Position numbers and translations under genes: made by a program | Notes under the pieces: model-generated | Told to the model about the DNA's origin: nothing | The model's database searches: none | What the model saw: only the letters and a program-made list of their open reading frames with translations | Source of the DNA: Streptomyces sp. SJL17-4 | Lineage (GTDB): Bacteria; Actinomycetota; Actinomycetes; Streptomycetales; Streptomycetaceae | Direction of reading: 5' to 3' | NCBI RefSeq assembly: GCF_036826855.1 | Contig: NZ_CP104578.1 | Span: 1,984,001-2,048,000, forward strand | DNA: 64,000 nt | Shown here: positions 35,974-45,219 of the stretch, in pieces | Position numbering within the stretch: the stretch's first letter is position 1 | Layout of the letters: the number at the start of each line of letters is the position of its first letter

Positions 35974-38624
35974 GTTTCTCCCGCCTCCTCGGCGCGGACG
36001 GTGTGCACGACGTCCGCGCGCAGTGGTACGAGGCGGAGGATTCCGGCGTGGCGTCCCGCACCGGTCCATACGACGTCCTCGGCGGTGCCCCGCCAGATGT
36101 CGTCCCCGGCGGCCCCGCGCCGCATCGCCTCCGGCACGAACCGGACCTGCCGGACGGCGAGGGGGTCGTGGGAGAGCAGTCGCATGTGCTCCGGGCCGCA
36201 GAGCGCGACCGTGCGGCCGGGGTCGTCCTCGGCCAAGATCAGCCGGGCCACCGCGTCCGGGGCGACGCCGGTGAGCCGGGCGGCGTCGGGCCGGTCGGAA
36301 CGGTCGGTGAAGGCGGCGAGGCCGGAGAGCGCGTCCGGGTCACGGAGACCGTCGTACCGGGGCGGCGGCGAGGCGGCGACATCGCGCTCCAGACGGACAC
36401 GGGTCTCGCCCAGGAGTTCCGCGATCCGCTCCTCGTGGACCGTGGGCACCACGGCTCCGGGGTCACGTTCGATGCCCGCCCAGCACCGGTCGAGGATCAG
36501 GAGGGTCCCGGCGACCAGGTCACCGACGAGCGTGTCGACGAGCAGCGGGCCGCCGTCGCCGTACCGCCGCTCCAGCCACGCGGGCGCGGGTACGGCCTCG
36601 TGCCCGGGGCGCGGTCCGGCCCCTTCCGCCCCGTCCTCTCCGTCGGCGGGGTCCCGGCCGGAAGGAACGGAAGCGCCCAACGAGTCGGAGGGGCCGAACG
36701 GATCGGAGGGGCCGAACGGATCGGACAGGTACGGGGACCCGCTCGTCGGCGGAGCGGGTGCCCTGACCGGCGACGGGGGTTCCTCGTCCATGTCCGACCA
36801 GACGTCGTCCGCACCGCCGTCGCGCCCCCAGTCCTCCCAACTCCACGACGAGGTGGCACTGTCGGGGCCCGGCGGTCCGCCGGACGCCCTACGGAAGCCC
36901 TCCTCCGCCGAGTCCGCCGAGTCGGCCGACGGCACGTACGCGTACCCCGGCCCGTTCGCGTGCGACGGCCCCCGGCCGTGTGCGTCTGCCGTGTCCGCGA
37001 GGCCGCGCAGCAGTCGCGCCACCGCGCCCGCCCCCGCCGAGCACTGGTGCCGCACCTCGGCGAAGAGCCAGTCGTGGACGGCGGTCGTGACCACCAGGTT
37101 CTGGACCTCGCGCAGGATCCGCCAGGCGTCCTCCGGGTCCGCACGGGCCCACCATTCGTCCACGGCCCGGCTCCAGTCGCGCAGCGCGAGGAGGACGACC
37201 GCCGCGAGGGACACCGTGAGGGCCACCGCCCCCGCCCACGGCGGAAGGCCGAGGAACTGGCCGAGGCCCGCCCCGACGAGACCGCCGAGCACTCCGCCGA
37301 AGAGCCGGGGCGCCGCCCCCGTGGCACCGCCTCCGTCGATCCGCCCGTCCGGCGAACGGTTCGGCCTGCGCCGCAGCATCAGATGGGCGAGCCCGGCGGC
37401 GAGCACACCGACAGCCGGGCCGAGGACCCAGCCGAGGAACGGCCAGACCCCCGCGAGCAGGGCCAGGAGGCCCGTCACGGCGAAGGCGACCGGCCGCGAA
37501 CCGCCGGCCGTGAACGGGTGCCTGCCGCCGAGCCGCCGCAGCCGCTCCGGCCCGCAGATCGCGTCGAGCCGGGCGAGCCTGGCCGCGCTGCCGACGGGCG
37601 CGGTGCGCGCGGAGAGCGCGGCGAGCCGGGCCGCCACGGAGCGCAACGGCAGCCCCTTGCCTATCAGTTCATGGGTGTGGTCGCGCAGGGCCGGGACGAT
37701 TCCGGCCCGCGAGATCTCCCGTGGCAACTCCGGCAGTTCGATGCCCCGCTCCCGCAGCACTCCCCGGTGCTCGGCGGTGAGCCGGCTGCCGCCCGCGGCG
37801 GCGAACGCGTCCGCGACGGCGATCCGGAACCGGTCCAGCTCCCCCGCCACCCGCTCGATGTCTCCCGGCAGATCGACCGCACGGCCGGCGGCGGTGAGGA
37901 GTCCCGCCGCGCCGCGCACCCGGTGGTAGCCGTCGACGGCGTCCTGGACGGCGTCGTCGCAGGTGGCGAGCCGGAGCCCCGCGCGGCCCTGGGCGGGCAG
38001 CCAGCGGTGGTCCTGGAGCGAGCGCGGAAGACCCTCGTCGAGCAGCAGCGCGAGCGCGGGCGGCACCTGCTCGGCCGAGGCGGTGCCGGCCGGGACCTCC
38101 GGGCCGGTGAGCCCCTCCACCGCCTGCCGCCAGGCGCGCGCCCGCGCCTCGTCGGTGAGGTCGTGCTCCAGGACGCGCACGGCGGGCACGGCGACGCCGT
38201 GCACCACCTCGCCGAGCGCGCGCAGCACCGCGTCGAAGACCTCGGGAGTGGACAGGACGTCGACGAGCGGGCGCAGCACGGCCTCGCCCGGGACGCCGTC
38301 CTCCGTCGTGTCGAACACCCACAGGACGCCGGCGGCGGGCGGACGGAGGGTGAGGGTGCGGCGCACGCTCCGCTCGCCCCTGACCCCGACGGCCAGGCAG
38401 ACGACATGGGCGGGCCCGTAGGAGGAGAGCCGCTCGTACAGCAGCTGGTGGGAGACGAGCCGGTCGGCCTCGTCGAGGACGAGGAAGCGGCGCTCGCCGC
38501 CGGGCTGCGGGGCGTCCAGGGCGGCGCGTACGACCGCGTCGTGGTCGTACGCCCCTGCCGTCCGCAGGTCGAGGCAGACGGCGTGGCCGGGCAGCGGCCG
38601 TTCGGGGAGGACGCGCGCGCTCAC
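35970..38624 (-). CDS. large membrane protein of unknown function in the conflict operon
   Basis: An 884-aa protein I do not recognise. GTG 38624 overlaps the tubulin-like gene stop (GTGA). Residues 1-370 are soluble and start like a nucleotide-binding Rossmann fold (HAVCLDLRTAGAYDHDAVVRAALDAP; RRFLVLDEADRLVSHQLLYERLSSYGPAHVVCLAVG) but lack a P-loop. Three or four membrane helices lie between about 375 and 485. A disordered Asp/Ser/Pro linker with DPFGPS repeats follows near 610-640, then a C-terminal domain (AWLERRYGDGGPLLVDTLVGDLVAGTLLILDRCW...LTGVAPDAVARLILAEDDPGRTVALCGPEHM). Coupling to the tubulin-like and GTPase genes suggests a membrane platform for them. Confidence 0.65.
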   Translation of the reverse strand: MSARVLPERPLPGHAVCLDLRTAGAYDHDAVVRAALDAPQPGGERRFLVLDEADRLVSHQLLYERLSSYGPAHVVCLAVGVRGERSVRRTLTLRPPAAGVLWVFDTTEDGVPGEAVLRPLVDVLSTPEVFDAVLRALGEVVHGVAVPAVRVLEHDLTDEARARAWRQAVEGLTGPEVPAGTASAEQVPPALALLLDEGLPRSLQDHRWLPAQGRAGLRLATCDDAVQDAVDGYHRVRGAAGLLTAAGRAVDLPGDIERVAGELDRFRIAVADAFAAAGGSRLTAEHRGVLRERGIELPELPREISRAGIVPALRDHTHELIGKGLPLRSVAARLAALSARTAPVGSAARLARLDAICGPERLRRLGGRHPFTAGGSRPVAFAVTGLLALLAGVWPFLGWVLGPAVGVLAAGLAHLMLRRRPNRSPDGRIDGGGATGAAPRLFGGVLGGLVGAGLGQFLGLPPWAGAVALTVSLAAVVLLALRDWSRAVDEWWARADPEDAWRILREVQNLVVTTAVHDWLFAEVRHQCSAGAGAVARLLRGLADTADAHGRGPSHANGPGYAYVPSADSADSAEEGFRRASGGPPGPDSATSSWSWEDWGRDGGADDVWSDMDEEPPSPVRAPAPPTSGSPYLSDPFGPSDPFGPSDSLGASVPSGRDPADGEDGAEGAGPRPGHEAVPAPAWLERRYGDGGPLLVDTLVGDLVAGTLLILDRCWAGIERDPGAVVPTVHEERIAELLGETRVRLERDVAASPPPRYDGLRDPDALSGLAAFTDRSDRPDAARLTGVAPDAVARLILAEDDPGRTVALCGPEHMRLLSHDPLAVRQVRFVPEAMRRGAAGDDIWRGTAEDVVWTGAGRHAGILRLVPLRADVVHTVRAEEAGET

Positions 38625-41600
38625 TCCGCCTCCCCGGCCCGGTCGCGGTGGTAGGGCTCGTCGTCGAAGTCGGGCCCGAAGTCGGGCTCGGGCTCCATCT
38701 CCCAATCGCCCTCGAAGACGGAGGGCCGCGGGGGCGGCGGCGCCGCGGAACCCGGGCCGGGGGCGTCTCCGTTCCCGTAGGCGGTACGGGGGTCGGGCAC
38801 GGCGCCGTTCGCGTACCCGGGACGTGCGCCGTTCTCGTACGACCGAGGCCGCTGCACCCCCTGCGGGCCGACAGTCCGCCCCTGCCCCTGGCCCTGGCCC
38901 TGGCCCTGGCCCTGGCCCTGCCCGTGCGTCGCTCCGGCCCGTGGCGCGTGCCGTTCGTACAGGGCCCGGAGGCTCGACCGGGTCGCGCGGGCCGCTCTCG
39001 GGAAGCGCATGTCGAGGGCGCCGGGGAAGGTGACCTCCCAGAAGTGGCGCAGCGGGGTGAGCCATTCGGTGTCCGAATCGCCGTACTCCCCGTACTCGGC
39101 GACGAGTTCGTCGATCAGGGTGAGCTGGCGCGGCGCGACCTGCTCCACGAAGTGGGTGAAGAGCGGTGACGGCGGCACCGGGACCTGCGCGAGGCCCTTG
39201 GGCAGGGCCTGCATGAGGCGTTCGCAGAACTGCTCGATGATCTGCCCCTCGTCGAGCAGCGCCCAGCGCTCGTACGCCCGCAGCAGCCCCGCCCAGCTGG
39301 TGAGCGAGCCGTCGAAGTCCTCCAGGCGCAGGGCCATGGTCGCGGACTCGCCGTCCTGGAGCCGGATGCGGACGCGGTGGGGCGAGCCGGCCGGGCCCTC
39401 GGTGTCGATGTGTCCGTTCCACATGGCGCAGAGCAGCCGGTGCAGGATGCGCTGCCGGTCGTGTTCGGTGGAGACCAGCCAGTCGTCCTCGTAGCCGAGC
39501 CGCTGGCGCCAGTGCAGGAAGTCGTCCTCGCCGGCCGAGTCGCGGGCCTCGGACCAGAGGCTGAGGACGTTGCGGACCTCGGAGATGTCGGTGAGGTTCA
39601 TGCCGCTGCGGAAGAAGACGACGGTGATGGAGTCGGTGTCGCCGGCCCGGCTCTCCGGGGTCACCCGGGAGGGCAGGTTGAGTGCCTGCTCCAGGTAGTC
39701 GCGGGCCCGGCCGTCGGATTCGCTCGCCGGATGCACGATGAGGATCTTGAGCGGTCCGCTGCCGTCCGGGACGAAGCCCACCGGGATGAGTCCGGCGAGC
39801 CGGGAGCGGAACTGGTCGAGCCAGCGCGGGTCGATCTTCGCCTCGGCGGTCTCGTCGCCCGCGGCGGCCCGGAGCAGCAGTTCCATGGAGGGCAGCAGGG
39901 GGCGGGCGAAGGCGTCCTCGTTGGCCTCGCCGAAGAGCCGCTTGACCCGCCGTTCGACGACCTGCTTGATCTCCTTCACCGCCGCGCCGGACGACCGGCG
40001 GACCGCGTCGAGGGCCCGCCGCCAGTCGTCGGGGCCGACGATCCGGCCGAGCAGGGTCGCGGCGTCGGGGGACTCGTGCAGGCCCTCGCTCTGGGCGAGC
40101 CGGTCGACGACGTCGTCGTAGAAGGCGCGCAGGGTGTTCTGCGGGGGCAGCAGATAGGCGATGCCGGCGCGGTCGTCCCGGTAGAGGTCGCGACGGCTGT
40201 CGGCGAAGGCCTTGGCCTCGTCCTGCTCGTGGGCGCGGAGTGCCTTGACGAGTTCGGCGATCTCGGAGCCGGCCTTGTTCAGGGAGGGCCGCCACTGGGC
40301 TTCGCCGGTCTGCCAGCCGTGGTGCCAGAGGGTCCGGGCCCGCCACTGGTACCAGGCCTGCTGGGCGGCGAGCGCGTCCTGGACGTCGGGGTCGTTCCAG
40401 CGGGCCGGTACGACCCCGCCGACGGGACCCTTGATCGGGGGGATGCTGGGGGCGGCGGTCTGGACGTTCGGGGGCCGTTCGGGTTCGTTCCGCCGGTTGT
40501 CGATCATGCCGGTGAAGCCTTCCCTCGCCACCCGGTCGGGGTGGCCGGGCAGGCCCTTCAGGACGACTCCGACCTGGAAGGGGTCCATGGAGCCGAGGAG
40601 TTCACGGACCCCCGCACTCGGCCTGAAGTCCTCGGTGAGGCGCGGGATGTCGCGGGCGAGGCCGGCGTCGAGGCGGCGCAGGGCCTCCTCCATGTCCCCG
40701 AGCCGGTTCCGCAGTTCCTGGATGATCCTCGTCTTCCCCCGGGGGAGCTGCTCCGGCAGCGGGACGTCCGGGGCGTCCCGGGTCCAGAGGCGGCCGATGC
40801 CGGAGCGGTTGAACAGCTCCCTGACGTGGTTCTGTCCCTCCCGGTCGGGGCGCCGGGCCCGCTCGCTCATGCCGCGTACGGCCTGGGCGAGGAGCCGGGC
40901 GGCGACGATCTCGGCGAGGTCGTCGACGGGCACGGTGAGGGAGGCGGCGAGGCTGGTGGACATGCCGCGGTAGCCGATTCCGGTCCGGGCCGGCGTGGAC
41001 CGTTCCACGCTCTTGTTGATGAAGCTGGCGGCGAAGGACTGGTAGTCCTCCTCGGCGCGGGTCGCCGAGCCGCTGTCCTGGCCGAGGTCCGTGCCGATCA
41101 GCGACATCACCATGGCGGCGATGGAGCGCCGCAGGTCCTCGCTGTTGATGACGGAGGGCTTGGAGAAGAGGAACGCGGTCTGCATGGTGGCGGGGCGCAG
41201 CGCGACGACCCCGTCGCCGGGGTACGTGACGCTGAGCCGCCCGCGGTCCTCGACGTCGCCGACCTGGTCGGTGGCGTCGGGCACGTTCTGGTCGTCGACG
41301 AGCCGCGAGAGGTCCACGAGGGCGCGGGCGGAGTTGAGTTCGGCCTCGCGTCCGCCGCCGGCCTCCAGCGGGAAGGCGGAGGGCATGACGACGAGCGGGT
41401 AGATCTTCACGCCGGGCACCCGGGCGTTGCTGAACTCGTGCCCGATGAGGTGGATGAAGTCGTAGAAGATGCCGGCCCCGGTGCCGCCTGCGACGGAGAA
41501 GGCGACGAACACGTCGCAGCCCCGGATCGGGCCGCCACCGACCCGCCGCAGGTCGCCCGCCGCCTGTCCGATGGACCCGATGGCCTCGCGGAGCTGCCGC

Positions 41601-42073
41601 AGGACGGGTTCGAGCCCGGAGCGGAGGGTCGCGAAGAGCGCGGAGCGTCCGACGGTCGGCAGCTGTCCGGCCCCGTTGTTGAGCGGGGCGACGCGCGGTT
41701 CGCGGGCCTTCGGCGGCAGCCAGATCCGGGTCTCCTCGGGGACGGAGACGCGCAGCATGCGCGTCACCGCGGGCGAGGAGTCGTAGTCGGTGGGCAGCAG
41801 GTCGCGGACGATCCGGGAGGTACGGGCGAAGGCGGCGCCCTCGGCGCCCTTCGCCTTGAACTGCGGGTAGTTGAGCAGCTCGGCCTCGCTGAAGTCGGCG
41901 TAGACGAACTGGAGACAGTCGGGCAGCTGGAAGGGCAGGCGGCGGCCGCCGTCGACCAGGTCGGTGCCGTCGGGTCCGCACAGCTCCCGGCGGAGGCTGC
42001 GTTCGAGTTCGCTGCCGATACGTCCGCCGGTGCCGCCGAGTCCGACGAAGAGCATGGGCTGGTAGATCTTCAT
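38621..42073 (-). CDS. large tubulin-like protein (Tubulin_2 type)
   Basis: An 1150-aa protein. The N-terminal GTPase core has GLGGTGGRIG (residues 11-20), an Asp-rich loop with YADFSEAELL, and the tubulin signature AGGTGAG (about residue 191, in VAFSVAGGTGAGIFYDFIHLIG). The remaining 800 residues are mostly alpha-helical and without a known name. The last 110 residues are a disordered, Gly-Gln repeated and then acidic tail (EMEPEPDFGPDFDDEP), reminiscent of tubulin C-terminal tails. It is too large for FtsZ or CetZ. ATG 42073 has GAGGAGAA upstream. Such proteins occur with vWA and GTPase genes in predicted conflict or signalling systems; polymerisation has not been shown to my knowledge. Confidence 0.8.
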   Translation of the reverse strand: MKIYQPMLFVGLGGTGGRIGSELERSLRRELCGPDGTDLVDGGRRLPFQLPDCLQFVYADFSEAELLNYPQFKAKGAEGAAFARTSRIVRDLLPTDYDSSPAVTRMLRVSVPEETRIWLPPKAREPRVAPLNNGAGQLPTVGRSALFATLRSGLEPVLRQLREAIGSIGQAAGDLRRVGGGPIRGCDVFVAFSVAGGTGAGIFYDFIHLIGHEFSNARVPGVKIYPLVVMPSAFPLEAGGGREAELNSARALVDLSRLVDDQNVPDATDQVGDVEDRGRLSVTYPGDGVVALRPATMQTAFLFSKPSVINSEDLRRSIAAMVMSLIGTDLGQDSGSATRAEEDYQSFAASFINKSVERSTPARTGIGYRGMSTSLAASLTVPVDDLAEIVAARLLAQAVRGMSERARRPDREGQNHVRELFNRSGIGRLWTRDAPDVPLPEQLPRGKTRIIQELRNRLGDMEEALRRLDAGLARDIPRLTEDFRPSAGVRELLGSMDPFQVGVVLKGLPGHPDRVAREGFTGMIDNRRNEPERPPNVQTAAPSIPPIKGPVGGVVPARWNDPDVQDALAAQQAWYQWRARTLWHHGWQTGEAQWRPSLNKAGSEIAELVKALRAHEQDEAKAFADSRRDLYRDDRAGIAYLLPPQNTLRAFYDDVVDRLAQSEGLHESPDAATLLGRIVGPDDWRRALDAVRRSSGAAVKEIKQVVERRVKRLFGEANEDAFARPLLPSMELLLRAAAGDETAEAKIDPRWLDQFRSRLAGLIPVGFVPDGSGPLKILIVHPASESDGRARDYLEQALNLPSRVTPESRAGDTDSITVVFFRSGMNLTDISEVRNVLSLWSEARDSAGEDDFLHWRQRLGYEDDWLVSTEHDRQRILHRLLCAMWNGHIDTEGPAGSPHRVRIRLQDGESATMALRLEDFDGSLTSWAGLLRAYERWALLDEGQIIEQFCERLMQALPKGLAQVPVPPSPLFTHFVEQVAPRQLTLIDELVAEYGEYGDSDTEWLTPLRHFWEVTFPGALDMRFPRAARATRSSLRALYERHAPRAGATHGQGQGQGQGQGQGQGRTVGPQGVQRPRSYENGARPGYANGAVPDPRTAYGNGDAPGPGSAAPPPPRPSVFEGDWEMEPEPDFGPDFDDEPYHRDRAGEAE
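38884..38925 (-). repeat. hexamer array encoding a Gly-Gln repeat
   Basis: About seven perfect CTGGCC/CTGCCC hexamers (plus strand) encode alternating Gly and Gln in the tail of the tubulin-like protein. Confidence 0.9.
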
Positions 42074-42094
42074 GTCGTTCTCCTCGGGACCCGT

Positions 42095-44548
42095 TCAGAA
42101 GTTGCCGTCGTATGCGCTCGCGTCGGGTGAGCCGGCCGCGCCCGATCCGGTGAGGGGACCGGAGCCCGTGCCCGTATCGCCCGTGCCGGCGCCGCCGCCT
42201 CCGCTGCCGCTGCCGGTACGGCGGGGGCGACGGGACCACGGTGTGCCGCGGCCGCCGGTCGGCGCTGGGCGGCCGCCCCGTACGACCAGCTCGTGGTCGC
42301 CGAGCCCGGCCGGCTCGCCGGTCCGCACGGGCACCTGGGCGCCGCCGCGGGGGCGCAGCAGCAGCTCGCCCGTGCCGGTTCGGCGCAGCACATGGGCGGA
42401 GGAGCCGCCGCCGCCGGGGACGCGGCGGAGGGTGGCCGGCACCCCGTACGGTTCGTCGACGGCGAAGGCGAAGATGCCGCCGGGGCTCTGCCCGCGGCGG
42501 ATGGTCAGCGAGTCGAGCGGCCGCCCTTCCTGGCAGAGTTCGAGCGTGACGCCGGTGAGGTCGCGGCGGCGGCGCCGGAACACGAGCCGGATGCCGACGA
42601 AGGCGCCCACGAGGAGGACGACGACGGCCCCGCCGACCACGGCCTTCCACCAGCGCTCCCACCAGGTCGGCGGCGCCACCACCTGGACGTCCAGGAAGGC
42701 GCCGCGCAGGGTGCGGTCGCCGTCCGCGGTGTCCACGACGGTGACCTGGCCGCCGAGTGGACCGTAGGGCGTGCCCTTGCCGATGGTCACCGTGAAGGGG
42801 ATCTGGGTGCTGCCGTTCGGCGGGGCCGTGACGGTCGCCGGGGCGATGGTGAGTTCGGCGCCCGGGGTCCGGTCCGCGAGGGCCAGCCGCAGGGTGTGCG
42901 GAGCGGAGTCGTTGTTGGTGACGTCGAGGGTGCCCCGGACGGTCGCTCCGGGGTGCACGGTGGCCCCGTCGACGGTGAGGGCGGCGGTCACGGGCGGCGC
43001 GCCCTTGGCGACGACGGCGTGCAGCGGGCGCCGGTCGGAGGTGATCCCGGGCGCCTCCATGCGGGTGGCGAGTTCCAGGGCGCCGGTGGCGCTCGCGGGG
43101 ACGGTGAGCGTGCCGGTGAACCGGACGTCGCCGGCCTTGGCGTCGGGGGCCTTGCCGTCGTCGGCGAGCCGGAGGGTGACGGGTTCGAAGCCCTCGCCGC
43201 TCAGGTCGGCCGCGACCGAGAGACCGGCCAGCTGGTTCGGGTCGGTGATGACGACTCCGCGCCGGGTCTGCATCTGCACCTCGACCTTGACCCGCTCGCC
43301 GGCGCGCGGGGAGGCCGGGTCGAGGACGACGGCGGAACGCAGCCTGCCCTGCCAGAGCGCCCGGACGGCGACCTCCCGGTCGCGGTGACCGGGCGGCGCC
43401 TCGATGTGCACCCGCCAGGGGCCGGGCAGGGGGTTCTTCACGCGCAGCGCCTCGACCGGGCCGTTCTCCCCGCTGACCTCGAAGGAGGAGCCGTCGAACT
43501 CGCCCCGGACGGGCACCTTGCGGCCGGCCGGGTCGTAGTAGGTGACCTGCACCTTGGGGTCGTGCTTGGCGACCGTGAGGGAGCCGTCGGTGGCGATGGG
43601 CGGGATGGTGACGGTCAGGTCGGCGGGCGGCTTCCCGACGGTGCCGTGCTCGATCCGGGCGCAGCGGGCGGCGGCGAAGGTCTCCTGGAGGGCCTTGTCG
43701 ATCTCGGCGGAGGTGCCGACGACCCGCATGCGCGGGGTGGAGCCGGGGATCTCGGAGCAGGCGCCTCGGTAGCCGCCCTCGGCCATCGCGGTGAGGGAGT
43801 CGCGGTCGAGCTCGCCGCCGAAGCCGAGGGGCCAGATCTGGACTCCGGCCGCGCGGGCGCGGGCGAGTTCCTCGGCGAGCCGCTTCGCCCCGTTGGCCTG
43901 GCGGCTCTCCCGGTCGGTGCCGTACTCGGGGCTGTCGGCGACGTCGAGCTTGCCGTCGGTGAGCAGGAAGACGACCTTGGGGGTGCCGGGCTTCTTGGAT
44001 CCGCCGGTCCCGGCGCCCGTGCCGGGACCGGCCGCGGCTCCGGCTCCGGCTCCGGCGAGGCGGGTGACCGCCTGGCGGACGGCTGCCGGGAAGTCGGTGC
44101 CGGGGCCCATCCTGGCAGTGTCGCGGCGCCCCAACTCCTGTACGCAGTCGCTGAGTCGCTCGCGGCCCGCCGCGTCGGCGACGGTGAGCGGGCACACCTC
44201 GCGCACGGGTGACTGGCCGCGCTTCTCCGAGCTGCCGAAGCCGATGACGGCGGCGCGGGAGCGCTCCGATATCTCGCCCTGGACGAGCAGCGCCGCCGCC
44301 TCGGTCTCCAGCGCCAGGTCCTTGTCGGCGAGGCTCGCCGACTGGTCGACCACGACGGCGAAGTCGATGGGGTCGGGCCCGTCGGCGGGAGCGGCGGGGG
44401 CTTCGGGTGCGGCGGGAGCGGTACGGGGGACCGCCCGCGTCCCGGAGACGCCGGGCGTGCCCGAGGCGGTGGTCGCCGCGAGCGGGCCGGCGAGGGCGAG
44501 GAGCGCCCCGGCGAGGAGCAGGGCGCCCCCCTTGTTGGTCCACTGCAT
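42095..44548 (-). CDS. secreted/membrane-anchored vWA-domain protein
   Basis: An 817-aa protein. Residues 1-28 form a signal peptide (MQWTNKGGALLLAGALLALAG). A von Willebrand A domain follows from about 62 to 310 with the MIDAS motif DQSAS near 68, GTDFP and LTDGKLDV. Residues about 330-620 are Ig-like or beta-sandwich repeats (VRGTLDVTNNDSAPHTLRLAL). One membrane helix lies near 631-653 (AVVGGAVVVLLVGAFVGIRLV). A cytoplasmic C-terminal domain of about 110 residues follows, with a Gly/Thr/Ser-rich end. A GAGAGAA ribosome site precedes ATG 44548. The domain order implies an outward-facing metal-dependent adhesion or sensor domain linked to the inside. Confidence 0.85.
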   Translation of the reverse strand: MQWTNKGGALLLAGALLALAGPLAATTASGTPGVSGTRAVPRTAPAAPEAPAAPADGPDPIDFAVVVDQSASLADKDLALETEAAALLVQGEISERSRAAVIGFGSSEKRGQSPVREVCPLTVADAAGRERLSDCVQELGRRDTARMGPGTDFPAAVRQAVTRLAGAGAGAAAGPGTGAGTGGSKKPGTPKVVFLLTDGKLDVADSPEYGTDRESRQANGAKRLAEELARARAAGVQIWPLGFGGELDRDSLTAMAEGGYRGACSEIPGSTPRMRVVGTSAEIDKALQETFAAARCARIEHGTVGKPPADLTVTIPPIATDGSLTVAKHDPKVQVTYYDPAGRKVPVRGEFDGSSFEVSGENGPVEALRVKNPLPGPWRVHIEAPPGHRDREVAVRALWQGRLRSAVVLDPASPRAGERVKVEVQMQTRRGVVITDPNQLAGLSVAADLSGEGFEPVTLRLADDGKAPDAKAGDVRFTGTLTVPASATGALELATRMEAPGITSDRRPLHAVVAKGAPPVTAALTVDGATVHPGATVRGTLDVTNNDSAPHTLRLALADRTPGAELTIAPATVTAPPNGSTQIPFTVTIGKGTPYGPLGGQVTVVDTADGDRTLRGAFLDVQVVAPPTWWERWWKAVVGGAVVVLLVGAFVGIRLVFRRRRRDLTGVTLELCQEGRPLDSLTIRRGQSPGGIFAFAVDEPYGVPATLRRVPGGGGSSAHVLRRTGTGELLLRPRGGAQVPVRTGEPAGLGDHELVVRGGRPAPTGGRGTPWSRRPRRTGSGSGGGGAGTGDTGTGSGPLTGSGAAGSPDASAYDGNF

Positions 44549-44556
44549 GTTCTCTC

Positions 44557-45219
44557 TCACCACAGTTCGCTGAAGAGGGCCAGAAGGGCGCCGAGCGCGA
44601 GCGCGGACACGCCCAGGCGCAGCCACCGGTACTTCGCCGCGAGCACGAGGCCGTGCACGCTGGCCTGTTCGAGGAGCCATCCGGTGGCGTCCGCGCCGGG
44701 TGCGGAGAGCCGCTCGCGCAGCGCGGTCTCCGACGGGCCGCCCGTCAGCTCGCGCAGGAACGTGCGGTCGGCCCCGATCCGGGTGCGGGGCAGCACGACC
44801 GAGACGAGCATCAGGACTCCGGCCGTCCAGAGCGCGCCCGCGACGAGCAGGAGGACGAGCCCGGGTCCGGAGTCGGGCAGGAGGGCGCGGTCCCCGGAGA
44901 AGACGACCGCCAGGAAGGCGAGGGCGCCGGAGAGCAGGATCGCGGCCTTGGTGTCGGCCCGGCCGATGTCCTCCCGGACGGTGGCGAGCAGCCGTTCGGC
45001 CATGAACCTGAGCTCCTCGGCGGGTACGGGGGCGGGCGCGGACGCCACGGGCCCCGGCACGGCGGTCCGGCCCGGGGCCTGGTCCCGTACGGGGTCCGGC
45101 GTGGTGAGTGCGGGCACGGGGCCCGGTACGGCGGTCGGGGCCGGGGCCTGGTCCCGGACCGGGTCCGTCGTGGTGGGTGGGCGGGTCGGGTCCTGCCCGC
45201 GCCCCGGGGCGGTGGTCAT
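44557..45219 (-). CDS. PycTM-like (Pycsar effector) membrane protein
   Basis: A 220-aa protein; ATG 45219 overlaps the SPFH-like gene stop (ATGA). After a disordered 65-residue N-terminus with a duplicated DPVRDQAP block comes ERLLATVREDIGRADTKAAILLSGALAFLA, a helix pair with the ADTKA motif, a second membrane helix (LLLVAGALWTAGVLMLVSVVLP), a polar loop with FLRELTG, and AAKYRWLRLGVSALALGALLALF as a last helix. This pattern is that of the Pycsar effector domain, which in known systems perturbs the membrane after binding a cyclic pyrimidine nucleotide. Assigned from motif memory. Confidence 0.72.
   Translation of the reverse strand: MTTAPGRGQDPTRPPTTTDPVRDQAPAPTAVPGPVPALTTPDPVRDQAPGRTAVPGPVASAPAPVPAEELRFMAERLLATVREDIGRADTKAAILLSGALAFLAVVFSGDRALLPDSGPGLVLLLVAGALWTAGVLMLVSVVLPRTRIGADRTFLRELTGGPSETALRERLSAPGADATGWLLEQASVHGLVLAAKYRWLRLGVSALALGALLALFSELW

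Noticed and set aside
38621..42073. FtsZ or CetZ
   Set aside because: Only the short GGTG signatures match; the protein is three times too long and lacks the FtsZ C-terminal peptide.
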